This document shows positions 53,407 through 63,814 of a DNA stretch of 64,000 nt, piece by piece. The position numbers and the translations under genes were made by a program. The DNA is taken from assembly GCF_910594005.1 (NCBI RefSeq), contig NC_057816.1, positions 41,502,797-41,566,796 on the forward strand. Reading direction: 5' to 3'. The notes under the pieces are model-generated. The model worked only from the letters and a program-made list of their open reading frames with translations. It did no database searches and was not told the DNA's origin. Each line of letters opens with the position of its first letter. The first letter of the stretch is position 1. This DNA is from Cervus elaphus. Taxonomy: Eukaryota; Chordata; Mammalia; Artiodactyla; Cervidae.

Positions 53407-53994
53407 AAAACCCAAATCTTGGATTCCCATCAAGTTCATTTCTCTGCCAGGTGACAATGTTGGGAACCATGATGGGGTTAATATGTGCTGGGCTAGAGGA
53501 CTCTCAAATCCTGACCTCACCTGCCATTCCTCTCCACGTGGTCCTAAAGGGAAATGTCCTGGTGACGGACAAAGCAAAACTTCAGCACTAAGTCCCTGAT
53601 CTCTAAACTCAAGGCAGTCGCTGGTGAGTAATTTGGATCAAGTAGAGAACTTCTCTTCAGACTCCAGGTGGCCAGACCATCACAGCAGGCTGAATGGCCT
53701 CTTTATCCACCCTCACCAAGTACACCCAAGTCTCAGACTGTGTATGAACTTATTGGTGACAAAAGTTTTCACCAGGGCAGCCCAGCTGCTGAGTAGAAGA
53801 AAAAGCCTCTTTATGTGTAAATACTTACTCATATCCTGCTCAGGTCCCATTTAGTAAGAGCTGCCCAATCAGTATTCTTGCCCTCAACCAAGTAAAAATG
53901 ATACTACTTACCCTTGAGAAAAGAGGGGAAAGTGAGTTGTGAGCTTGTTCTGGTCAACAGATATTGTCATCTGTTCTTATTTTAGGTTATCCTC
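53407..53994. other. Unassigned sequence
   Basis: No repeat or gene recognised. A 76-codon frame (53,624-53,854 +) carries no domain. Confidence 0.35.
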
Positions 53995-54142
53995 AGGGTT
54001 TGATTCCTGGGTTGGGAAGATCCCCTGGAGAAGAAAATGGCAACTCACTCCAGTATTCTTGCCTGGGAAATCCCGTGGACAGAGGAGCCTGGCGGGTTAT
54101 AGTCCTTGGACATGACTTAGCGACTAAGCAACAACAACAGGG
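53995..54142 (+). mobile_element. Bov-tA SINE, 5' truncated
   Basis: CAGGGTTTGATTCCTGGGTT, GGCAACTCACTCCAGTATTC and GACATGACTTAGCGACTAAG with an AACAACAAC tail. Starts within the tRNA B box, and 18 bp of the body near 54,105 are missing. Confidence 0.92.
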
Positions 54143-54778
54143 CCAACAAGATCAGAGAGGCAGGTACATATTTGAGACCCACTTGTCTTGTGAATATAGA
54201 CAACTAAAGGAATTCATGCCAGTGGCAACTTGTGAGCAAGACCAACCACAGTATTTCTTGTCTGCTTTCCTATTACATGACTATAAAAAGATATCCAAAA
54301 ATACATTTAAATTTGCCTGTAGAGAGGAAATATGCAGATCATAATGAAGGTAAGAAAATGCTTATAACCATATGTTTGTTCTCACACACAAAAAAATGTG
54401 CCAATATAAGAAATGTTCCATTTTGAAGTTTCCGGCACCATGTGGTGGAGGTGGGTTGAAACTTCCATGGTGCGGTCTTTTGGTCTTTTCTCCTCCTCAT
54501 ATTATATATTTACACTGTACAATCTAAAGGTTTCTAAATACCACCTTCTCTGTGCCTCCTTCCTCCCTACCATCACCCTCTCCTTTGTATTAAGGTGCAG
54601 CCTGAAAACACATTCCAAACAATGTCATATTCCATATACTTAGAGACAAAGGATGTGGTTGCTTAGCAACAAGGCCCTGGTAAAAATTTTGAGCATTCTT
54701 TTACTTTCCAATTTAGGGCAATGCTCAGGAAGCTGTTTGCAAAGAGATCCAGGATTAGTAGAACTCTGTCTGAAACAG
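54143..54778. other. Unassigned sequence
   Basis: No recognised feature. Confidence 0.35.
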
Positions 54779-54873
54779 AGGGAAATAGCAAAGGAGGAAG
54801 AGAAAGAGGAGGCGGAGGAGGAAGAGGAGGAGAAGGAAGGATGAGGAGGAGGGGAAGAGGAGGGGGAGAAGCA
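54779..54873. repeat. Polypurine (GGA/GAA) tract
   Basis: About 95 bp almost wholly A and G on +, built from GGAGGAAGAGG-like units with only four pyrimidines. Frames reading through it encode Glu/Lys or Arg/Gly runs and are not evidence of a gene. Such a tract can adopt triplex (H-DNA) structure under supercoiling. Confidence 0.93.
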
Positions 54874-55148
54874 TTAAGGTCCTTTCATCACAACCGAAGT
54901 GTTAGACGAACGGGAGTGGAAAGACTTGGCCAAAGCGGAATGGAGCACTTCAATTATCCATGTCTATTCTGAGTTCCCTGATGTTTCTAAACTTAATCCC
55001 AATCCATCAGCTGAGACTAGAAGGCACTCTTAGAAAGGGACCAGCACTCGCTCAGCAATTCAAAGCTATCTGATCTTGGGGACTCTAGGCCCTGCCTGGG
55101 AGTGGGAACAGCTGAAAGTTTGTTTTGACTTTTACTAGCCCGCCTTGA
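54874..55148. other. Unassigned sequence
   Basis: No recognised feature. Confidence 0.35.
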
Positions 55149-55360
55149 GGGCTTCCCAAACGGTGCTAGAGGTAAAGGACCGACCTGCCAATGCAGGAGG
55201 ACCTAGGAGACACAGGTTCCATCTCTGGGTGGGGAAGACCCCCGGAGGAGGGCCTGGCAACTTGCTTCAGTATTCTTGCCTGGAGAATCCCATGGACAGA
55301 GGAGCCTGGTGGGCTACAGTCCACAGTGTTGCAGAGAGTCGGACACGACTGAAGCAGGCC
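55149..55360 (+). mobile_element. Bov-tA SINE, sense
   Basis: GGGCTTCCCAAACGGTGCTA, CACAGGTTCCATCTCTGGGT, CAGTATTCTTGCCTGGAGAA and GAGTCGGACACGACTGAAGC. The head has a ~9-bp internal duplication (AGGAGGACCTAGGAGACAC). Confidence 0.93.
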
Positions 55361-55837
55361 TCCTTTAAAACAACTATCCGGCCTCTGTAGGCTGACAACT
55401 GTTATAGTTCAATTGATTTTCTTTCAGGGACACTTTCCCACATTATTAAGTATTTTATGAAAATGTGATTGTTCAGAAACTTCTGCTGTTAGGTACCCCA
55501 TGATTGGCCTTTGCATCCCATATTGTACATTTAGTTTACTCTGAGCAATATGCTTCCATTAATGCTGTTTCTATGAATTTACTCTTCTATAACTCTGTAT
55601 CTCAAAATTTCTGTGGGATGGATGACTAATAGAATTGGTAGATTTGAAACTATGTTAAATTCTTAAAAATTTTGAATATTTAAAACAGTCTTGATATTTA
55701 TAAACTAATTGCTTCTAGAAAACTTGTACTAACATACCAATAAGTGTTTTCTGATTTGATGGGAATTAACACCTTGATATCAGGTTTATTTAGCTATTAC
55801 TTAGTTATTAGTTAGGTTGTGCACGTGTGCTAAAGGT
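55361..55837. other. Unassigned AT-rich sequence
   Basis: No recognised feature. Confidence 0.35.
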
Positions 55838-56007
55838 TTTATATATATATATGAAAAACTTGGTTTATACACATATATGTATATTACATACGTACATATA
55901 CACATGTATATTACATATATACATATGTATATATGTATATACACACAAACATATACATAAATATATATTACTTGGTTAACATATATTATTAAGTATATAT
56001 ATATATT
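55838..56007. repeat. TA/TG-rich alternating purine-pyrimidine tract
   Basis: Starts TATATATATATATG and continues as ATACATATATGT-like units for about 170 bp, with (AT)7 at its right end. It contains several self-complementary words. Likely unstable in length. Confidence 0.88.
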
Positions 56008-56227
56008 TTTTATTTGTTTAGAGTCCAATTTTAAGTCTTTCTTCCTGAAACTTCTGATCATGTTATTATCCATTTACTTCCTATTTGAGTGTTGTCTTTT
56101 TTCATTGATTTTTGAAAACTCCTTAGATGAACAAACACATAACACACTTACACACACATGCAAATGTATTCTTAATACCATGACTACTGAAATAAGGATG
56201 GAGTAAAAGGACTAATATAAAGGACAT

Positions 56228-57720
56228 ATCAGTTCAGTTTAGTTCAGTTCAGTTCAGTCACTCAGTCACGTCCAACTCTTTGCAACCCCATGGACTGCAG
56301 AACTCTATGCTTCCCTGTCCATCAACAACTCCTGGAGTTTGCTTAAACTCATGTCCATTGAGTCAGTGATACCATCCAACCATCTCGTCCTCTGTCGTCC
56401 CCTTCTTTTCCTGCCTTCAATCTTTCCCAGCATCAAGATATTTTCCAAAGAGTCAGTTCTTTGCATCAGGTGGCCAAAATATTGGTGTTTCAGCTTCAGC
56501 ATCAGTCCTTCCAATGAATATTCAGGACTGATTTCCTTTAGGATGGACTGGTTGGATCTCCTTGCAGTTCAAGGGACTCTCAAGAGTCTTCTCCAACACC
56601 ACAGTTCAAAAGCATCAATTCTTCAGCGCTCAGCTTTCTTTATAGTCCAACTCTCACATCCATACATGACTACTGGAAAGACCATAGCCTTGACTAGATG
56701 GACATTTGTTGGCAAAGTAATGTCTCTTCTTTCAATATGCTGTCTAGGTTGGTCATAGCTTTTCTTCCAAGGAGTAAGCATCTTTTAATTTCATGGCTGC
56801 AGTTACCATCTGCAGTGATTTTGGAGCCCCCCAAAATAAAGTCTCTCTCTGTTTCCATTGTTTCCCCATCTATTTGCCATGAAGTGATGGGACCAGATGC
56901 CATGATCTTAGGTTTTTGAATGTTGAATTTCAAGCCAACTTTTTCACTCTCCTCTTTCACTTTCATCAAGAGGCTCTTTAGTTCTTCTTCATTTTCTGCC
57001 ATAAGGGTGGTGTCATCTGCTTATCTGAGGTTATTGATATTTCTCCCAGCAAGCTTGATTCCAGCTTGTGCTTCCTCCAGTTAAATAAGCAGGTGACAAT
57101 ATACAGCCTTGTTATACTCCTTTTCCTATTTGGAGCCAGTCTGTTGTTCCATGTCCAGGTCTAACTGTTGTTTCTTGACCTGCATACAGATTTCTCAGGA
57201 GGCAGGCCAGGTGGTGTGGTATTTCCATATCTTGAATAATTTTCATTTGCTGTGATCTACAAAGTCAAAGGCTTTAGCATAGTCAATGAAGTGAAGTAGC
57301 TATTTTTCTAGAATTCTCTTGTTTTTTCTATGAGCCAATGGATGTTGGCAATTTGATCTCTGGTTCCTCTGCCTTTTCTAAATCCAGCTTGAATATCTGG
57401 AAGTTCTTGGTTCATGTGCTGTTGAAGTCTAGCTTGGAGAATTTTGAGCATTACTTTGATAGCATGTGAAATGAGTGCAGTTGTGCAGTAGTTTGAACAT
57501 TCTTTGGCATTGCTTTTCTTTGGAATTGGAATGAAAACTGACCTTTTCCCATCCTGTGACCACTGTTGAGTTTTCCAAATTTGTTGACATATTGAGTACA
57601 GTACTTTCACAGCATCAGCTTTTAGGATTTGAAATAGCTGGAATGCCATCAAGTACACTAGCTTTGTTCAGAGTGATGCCTCCTAAGGGCCACTTGACTC
57701 CACACTCTGTGGTCATATTT
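56228..57720 (-). mobile_element. BovB LINE, antisense, 1.5 kb, longest copy in the window
   Basis: On + it opens with the (GTTCA)n terminal signature and extends through the 3' UTR and RT gene to GACTCCACACTCTGTGGTCA. Minus-strand frames are 57,658-57,308 (IPIPKKSNAKECSNY, GFRKGRGTRDQIANI: early RT fingers/palm), 57,002-56,694 (post-catalytic RT segment) and 56,514-56,305. A ~33-bp deletion at about 57,082 removes the stretch before the catalytic box, and the Asp-Asp box region (about 57,005-57,020) is out of frame with its surroundings. Not functional. Confidence 0.96.
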
Positions 57721-59133
57721 ATTGAAAATACTTCTCTCAATTTGTTATTTGCCTTTTATTTAATGGGATTTTTAAAAATTTTGTTTTTTTTTTAACTTAT
57801 TGACATATTGAAATATCAATATAAGTTTAATATTTACTAGGCCAACTCTGACCTCATCATTTTCAAAATTCTCCTATCTATTTTCCAGCTGTGAAGTCGA
57901 GCAAGTGATTATATAAACCATTTGAATATGCTAAAAATATCATTGGGATTTTGAATAAGATTACAGCAATCTATAAACTGATTTGGGAAAACAGATACTT
58001 TTGAACTATTTTGTTTCTTCTTTTACAAATCCTTCATATATCTCAATAGATTTTATTTTAGTTTTTTCACAAAGTTTTCCACACATTTCTTAATATTCTT
58101 AGCAGTTGACATATTTTTTACTAATTATAAAAAGAATCTTCTCCCCTAGAACAACTAGATATAGGAGGAAAAAAGCAACAGTGATAGTTCTTGACTCAAC
58201 CTGAACTTTTTCACCCATAGGCTCTCTGTGTATACTTTTTGTAAGATATTTATCTGACTCAGGAACTACTTGCCAAATGGCATTTAAATCTGAAATGAGA
58301 ATACTTGTTTCTAAAGGTTATTTTTTCCTAGTCTAACCAATTTTTATAGTGTCCCAAATGTATGTATGGTTTACTTGCAGACATGGGAATGAACCCTGTT
58401 ATAGAACTGACGTTGGAGAACTGATTCAATGGCAGCTGTGATGGGTTCTAGGGAGAATGACTGGGGCTGGAGATGAGGGTCTAATCTGAGGTTTGACTTC
58501 CCATGGGACCACAGCAGGTGATCTCTAGGAAGTGACATTTGAGCTGAGCTCTGAGAGACGAGTAGGAATTAACTAGGCAACCTATGGATGCTTCTGACAG
58601 AGAAGTAGACCAGCATGCAGGAAGCTCAAGAAATTAAGATAGGATTTCTGTGGCTGTCACATGGAAACAGGGAGAGAGGTGGGAAGTAACATTAGACCAG
58701 AGAAATCACTGCGTGTAGGGTCACAGTAAGGTTTTTAGCCCCAAGAGGAAAACAGAAATCACTTGTAAAAAGTTAAAAACAGAAAAACTATCAAAATTTG
58801 GAGTATCATATATATATTTAAAATAAAATCTTATATAAATATACACACTATTTATCTTTATATATTCCCTTGGAAACCAGGGTTGTTCCCATGGTTATAT
58901 TGCCATAGTCCCTGAGAAAATAGCTCTGTGGCAATTATTGTTCTTTAGCCTGGAGGGAAGAAAGTCTAGCTTCTTCAAGATTTCCAGACAGAGTTTGTTG
59001 CCATAAATGAAGACCAACCAGGCCTGTGTCTGCCGTGAGATGGATAGGTGTTGAGACATTACTGACTGATAGTCCTGTTTGCAGTTCTCTTGTTAGTATT
59101 GTTGTGAGAAAACCACCACCCGTTTTGTAAAAG
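57721..59133. other. Unassigned AT-rich sequence with an old repeat-like stretch
   Basis: 57,760-58,330 is AT-rich and featureless. 58,500-58,760 (AAGTGACATTTGAGCTGAGC, GGGTCACAGTAAGGTTTTTA) resembles the old dispersed repeat seen at 11.8 kb. 58,808-58,855 is TA-rich. Confidence 0.4.
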
Positions 59134-59203
59134 TATTGGGATGGCCAAAAAGTTCGTTCAGGACTTATGGAAAACCTGAACAAACTTTTTGGCCAATTCA
59201 AAA
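59134..59203. mobile_element. Mariner-type MITE (short hairpin)
   Basis: The left arm 59,136-59,162 and right arm 59,175-59,201 are inverted repeats of 27 bp with four mismatches (cores GGCCAAAAAGTT and AACTTTTTGGCC), separated by a 12-bp loop. TA precedes the left arm at 59,134-59,135. The right flank is no longer TA. The arms match the ends recalled for mariner elements of artiodactyls ('ttggccaaaaagttcgtt'). Only the termini remain and no transposase is present. Confidence 0.85.
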
Positions 59204-59689
59204 GTTTTTTGTGGAATAATTGTATGGGCCCTTTTGCGAAGCTGCAGTCTGCTAAAATAGGTTTATCAAATAGGCTTATGGAATGTTAAATCACCCGTAG
59301 AACCTGGAAAGTTTGACGGTAGTGTTTCTCGATTTTGGACCAGTAATTATTTGTCTTGGGGGCTGTTCAGTGCCTTGTAGAGGGTTTGGTAACAATATCT
59401 TGGCCCTTACCCATTAGGTACCAGTAACACTCTCCTCTAGTTTTCACAACCAAATGGCCTCTGAGGGGCAGAATTGCCCAGGTTAAGAATCACTGAGTTA
59501 CAGAAAATAGTAAAGTCATTCTTCCCAGTTAAAACTATTATACTCATTTTAGCGTTACCATGAATTCACTCAGACACTAACATTTAACAAATGAGATTCA
59601 GAATTATTATTAACAGTTAATTCCTATACTGCAAAAAGCACATAAAGAGTATATTATATTCTTTGAATATAATATATTGTTTATTCACT
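59204..59689. other. Unassigned sequence
   Basis: 59,320-59,500 (TTTCTCGATTTTGGACCAGT, AAGAATCACTGAGTTACAGA) resembles a short old DNA-transposon-like repeat of MER5 type, not firmly assignable. Otherwise featureless. Confidence 0.35.
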
Positions 59690-60065
59690 TATTTCAGCAA
59701 ACATTCATTGAACACTTGCTTTTGAAGCCACTATGCTGGTTGCTAGAGCCACAAATTCCAATGAGACAACTCTGCAAGGAGTCTAGTCTACAGGGAAGAC
59801 AAAAATAAGTGAATATATCATGGAAGCCTGATAGAAATTCAACAGAAGTTTACTGAGTAGAAACCCAGGTGAGGGGAGGAGCTATCAGGGAATGGTAAGA
59901 ATTAGGAAGTGACACCTGAAACATGATATTTTTTAGGCTAATGGATTTGGGAAGTGTTTGGAGAACAGTAAGACTTACAATAATATTCTAAGGCATATAT
60001 TATGATCCTCTTTTAAGGATGAGAAAACCATTTAGCTTAGGATCATTTAGCTAAATAGCAGCAAA
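59690..60065 (+). repeat. Ancient dispersed repeat followed by MIR-like fragment
   Basis: 59,692-59,950: CAGCAAACATTCATTGAACA, CACTATGCTGGTTGCTAGAG and CAAGGAGTCTAGTCTACAGG follow the 'attgagcac...ggatac...gtctagtgg' repeat. 59,990-60,060 (TATGATCCTCTTTTAAGGAT, AGCTAAATAGCAGCAAAATT) is a MIR core fragment. Confidence 0.55.
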
Positions 60066-60208
60066 ATTAACCTATGAATTTAACCATTATCTGGATTAAC
60101 AGTATTTGTCTTTTCAAGTTGAATACAATGGAATAAGAGAGATTCGGGGAACATTCTTGACGAACAGATCTCTTAAAACTATAGTGACAAAAATAATACT
60201 CCCTTATA

Positions 60209-60457
60209 TGAATACGGGACTTCCCTGATGGCTCAGAAGGTGAACAATATGCCTGTAATCCAGGAGACCGGGGTTCGGTCCCTGGGTGGGGAAGATTCCC
60301 CTGGAGAAGGGAATGGCTACCCTCTCCAGTATTCTTGCCTGGATAATTCCACGGGCAGAGGAGCCTGCTGGGCCACAGTCCATGAAGTTGCAAAGAGTCA
60401 GACACCCACTGAGCGACTAACGCATTCACTTTCCCTTCACTGTATGAATGCATCTCA
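60209..60457 (+). mobile_element. Bov-tA SINE, sense
   Basis: GGGACTTCCCTGATGGCTCA, CGGGGTTCGGTCCCTGGGTG, CAGTATTCTTGCCTGGATAA and CCACTGAGCGACTAACGC. TATGAAT occurs at 60,208-60,214 and again after the tail near 60,443, a probable 7-bp target duplication. Confidence 0.92.
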
Positions 60458-60965
60458 CAAGACACATTCACAGAAATGATCCCTTGTGATCCTTCCGTCA
60501 ATCCTGTCAATTTGACAGTAGGCATGCACATCACCTCTGCTTTCTAGAGCGAAAGCAGACACTCGGGGAGTTTGGTTATAGAGCTCACAAAGTGTGTTGC
60601 CCTTCTCAGCATGGACATGTGGTTCCCAGAGGGCAATGGAATGCATCGTTGTATTCTAGCTTGTCATTGTATTTTAGCACCAGGATGCTGCCATCTTTTT
60701 TTGCTATACTTGAAAGCAGTTCAATTTCTGCACTTAGAGCTGAAATTACAGTGTCTCAAAGCTAAATTTAAAAGAGCAATTTACTGCAGTCCCTATGAAG
60801 AAACAGAACCAATCAATGTAATAAAAAAAAATTAAGATCATTCTGTATTTTGTATGGTTGCTATTGTGGTCGTGTGACTCATAGGGAGCAGCAAAATGCC
60901 TGTCGTTATGGAATATTTAGAAAGCAGAACAGTGCTTGGCTTGAGGTAGGTACTCGGGAAATTTA
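60458..60965. other. Unassigned sequence
   Basis: No recognised repeat or gene. An 87-codon frame (60,572-60,835 +) has no recognisable domain. Confidence 0.35.
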
Positions 60966-61201
60966 TGTTAGAAGGATGAAAATGAGTGTTATTTGGTCAG
61001 TCCTGTCCGACTCTTTGCGACCCCATGGACTATAGCCCGCCAGGCTTCTCTGTCCATGGAATTCTCCAGGCAGGAATAATGGAGTGGGTTGATATTGCCT
61101 TCTCCAGGGGATCTTCCCCATTCATGGATCGAACCCATGTTTCCCACAATGCAGGCAGATTCTTTACCATCTGAGCCAGCAGGAAGCCCTGTTAGAAGGA
61201 T
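60966..61201 (-). mobile_element. Bov-tA SINE, antisense, 12-bp target duplication
   Basis: Element at 60,978-61,189 reading TTTGGTCAGTCCTGTCCGAC, CATGGACTATAGCCCGCCAG, GGATCGAACCCATGTTTCCC and TGAGCCAGCAGGAAGCCC on +. TGTTAGAAGGAT is perfect at 60,966-60,977 and 61,190-61,201. Confidence 0.96.
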
Positions 61202-61524
61202 AAACAGTGGAAAAGTGAATGGATGGATAAGAAGGCAGATGGAAGGGTGGTCACTTCCAGAAATGATAAACGGTGAGCTGTTGGCAACATCTACCTCCAT
61301 TTTCTGTTAGGAACAATTTCCTTGTCGCTGGCTTCCACAGGGTTTCTAATCTCAGTTCTTATCTAAAAGAAGAACAAAGAATAGGTTAAAAAAAAAAACA
61401 AACACAACATTGGAACTGTAGAGGAGCAAAACTTGCCACCTCCAAATAATCTCTTTGGTATGCATATTACTTGAGCTGAAAAACCAAACTCAAAAGACTT
61501 AGGAAGAAACTCTGACCTCCCTCC
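61202..61524. other. Unassigned sequence
   Basis: Contains an A11-class run at 61,389-61,399; no other feature recognised. Confidence 0.35.
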
Positions 61525-61662
61525 AAGATCCCCTGGAAAAGGAAATGGCAACCCACTCCAGTATTCTTGCCTAGAGAATTCTATGGACAGAGGAGACTGG
61601 CAAGCTACAGTCCATGGGGTCACAAAGAGTCGGACACGACTGGGCAACTAACACTTTCACTA
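61525..61662 (+). mobile_element. Bov-tA SINE, 5' truncated
   Basis: AAGATCCCCTGGAAAAGGAA, ACCCACTCCAGTATTCTTGC and GTCGGACACGACTGGGCAAC. Lacks the tRNA-derived head. Confidence 0.93.
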
Positions 61663-63039
61663 ATTGCCTAAAGAGTGTCGATGGAGGACTTGCTCCAAGA
61701 AGGGAGCTGTCACCACAGAGGTCTATAGGATCAACTAGGTGTGCAGACAGGGATGGACCTGGCAAAATCTGTCAAAATTCTTCTCTGGGTCCTAGTGTCT
61801 CTACAGATCCCAGCAAATATTGGCTTACAAACGTTTGCTTTTCCAACTCCATGTCAGTTGCCTTCCTCTCCTCTGAAGTCCCAATGCACGACCCCCACAT
61901 CCTCTTTGGTCTCTAGCTGAAGACAGCATTCAAGGTGATGGGGGTCGGCTGTTTTTCTGAAGATATTCAGTTCTTCTGAGTATCTCCCATGTATACATTA
62001 CTTACTTGACTTCTGTTAATCCATCTCATGTCAATTTAATTCTTCTATTAATACCAGCCAGCAGAACCTACAAGGCTAAATTTTCTTTCTCCCTGGCCAA
62101 ATCAAGGGTAGCCTTTGAGTCTGGAAACCGCCTTCCTGAAGGAGAGGTACTCAAGACATTTGAGTTGTTTATCCGCGAATACTGTAATGATCAGACTCAA
62201 ACTTGGCCCCTCCCCTTCCTTTCCTAGTTTTCTACCATATCTGGTGAGTTACCAAGTCCTGTCATAACTTCCTCTTGCAGAGCATTTCAAATCAGTCCCT
62301 TAGTTTCCATTTCTATTCATGTAGCTTTAGCTTAGACCCCTATCACCTCATTTCTAGGCTGTTATTCTAATGTATCAACTACTCTATCTTCACATTTTTC
62401 CATTCTCTCTTAAGCATTGTGTTAAACTAAAATTAAAATACTTCTTTTGTTATTTCTTTTGTCTTTGGTGACTATACATGATTAAGTTTAATTTTCTTTT
62501 TCCAGCGTGCTAGACTTCCCATAATGAGGCCCTTCTTATTTAATCTCTGCATGGAGCCACCCAAACCTGAATGGTCTTCACTGTACACAGAACGTGTTTT
62601 ACACGTCACCTCCCACAGTTCACTGTTTTCTCCAGTATTTACTGAGAACCTTCTATGTAAGCTGCGTGTTAGATCATGAGTATTCAGAAAAGGACAAGAA
62701 TATGAAAAGGCAAACTCCTGCCCTCCAGGTCTGTTTCCTGGGATAAATAGACAACTATTTTATTAGAGAGTGAACATGCTGCATTAGGATAAGAACAAGA
62801 TTCTGGAGGAGTTCAGGGGAGGGACACCCGTAGACTAAATCTCAAACTTCTTTCTGTGGGTCACTTCTGTATCTGTATTTCGATACTTCTTGTATTATAA
62901 TTTTATATTTACCCTAACTTGCAATTATTTACTCCTGAACTTCGAGATAGACTCTTACTTACCTCTGGCTTCTAAAAGCCCAGTTTAGTGCCAAACCACC
63001 ACATATCAACATATACAACAGTTGCTAATTCTATGAGAG
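61663..63039. other. Unassigned sequence with an old repeat-like stretch
   Basis: 62,625-62,830 (CTCCAGTATTTACTGAGAAC, CTCCTGCCCTCCAGGTCTG) resembles the 'attgagcacc... tccctgccctcaaggag' old repeat. No gene recognised. A 100-codon frame (61,614-61,916 +) begins inside the Bov-tA and has no domain. Confidence 0.4.
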
Positions 63040-63270
63040 GTGTCATGGTGAATGCTTTGTTCACATTTTCCCAGTTGACTTCCAGAATGCAGTAGGTGTG
63101 ATTAATGTATTATAGTATCTCTATTTTATATAGTGATATCAAATAACACATCTAACAACCATTAAGTGGAGGAGCCAGGATTAGAATCCTGTCAGAGTGA
63201 TGCCAAAGCCCATGCTCCTAACTGCTTCCAAATAGTAACATGTAGATGATTTACTAATGAATGAATGAAT
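63040..63270 (+). repeat. MIR-like SINE and short (GAAT)n
   Basis: GTATCTCTATTTTATATAGT, ATTAAGTGGAGGAGCCAGGA, TTAGAATCCTGTCAGAGTGA and CAAAGCCCATGCTCCTAAC follow the MIR core and 3' half. 63,258-63,270 is GAATGAATGAATG. Confidence 0.7.
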
Positions 63271-63559
63271 GCTCTTCTTTCTCTTTATGTGGTTCTTTTG
63301 AGACTCCATGAAGTCTGGGAAAAAGTCAGACATGTTCAAACATTATTTTCCCTTTCCTTTAAAATGAGAGTTGTGGAAGTTGAAACGACAAAAATGAAAT
63401 TAGTCATCCCAGGCAAGCTGCAAGTTCCAGGCACATGCAAGGTTTTGGGCCAGATAAGTGTGATGAGAATTGAACGCTGATCCTGGAAGTTCTGGGAATG
63501 AGGCCTACACAGTTATCTAGAAGAGATAAAAGCTAAGTACAGTATGTGTTTTGCTTTAT

Positions 63560-63711
63560 GTGACCAATAAAATAATGGAACCAGGGGAGGGGGCGACACG
63601 TCCAGGGGAGGGGGACGGCTGCTTTCTGGAGATCGCTAGGGCTCCTCCCCTGGCTGATCTGGCTGCCTTACATTGTCCTCTCTGCTGAGAGAACTTCTCC
63701 TTCTTCTCCAG
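63560..63711 (+). promoter_or_regulatory. Candidate promoter region
   Basis: A CCAAT word (TGACCAATAAAATAATGG) at about 63,561 is followed by two direct copies of CCAGGGGAGGGGG (63,581-63,593 and 63,602-63,614, period 21), a GC-box-like pair. Then comes a C-rich stretch and a polypyrimidine run CTTCTCCTTCTTCTCCAG. Composition differs from the AT-rich DNA upstream. The pyrimidine run could be a splice acceptor instead, in which case this is the end of an intron. Inference only. Confidence 0.3.
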
Positions 63712-63814
63712 CTGCAAGCCATTAAAGAGACGATTGCAAGGGAGGAAGCTTGTCTGTGCAGAACAATGAGCAGCCCTGGGTCTGGCAGGATTTCTTCACC
63801 AGCCACCATACAAG
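63712..63814 (+). other. Candidate exon (103 nt)
   Basis: Bounded by TTCTTCTCCAG on the left (good acceptor) and CATACAAG|GTAAGAG on the right (good donor). The frame is open throughout, and an internal ATG at 63,766 in GAACAATGAG context gives MSSPGSGRISSPATIQ before the donor, leaving phase 1. It could be a first coding exon whose 5' UTR begins upstream, or an internal exon. I do not recognise the protein, and nothing else in the window would be its partner. Confidence 0.3.

Noticed and set aside
54653..54972. Glu-rich and Arg/Gly-rich frames near 54.7-54.97 kb
   Set aside because: They are translations of the polypurine repeat in two different phases.
56228..56270. Regularly repeated short motif (GTTCA)n considered as a CRISPR-like or satellite array
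   Set aside because: It is the terminal short-repeat signature of BovB. There are no spacers, and it occurs at each BovB end.
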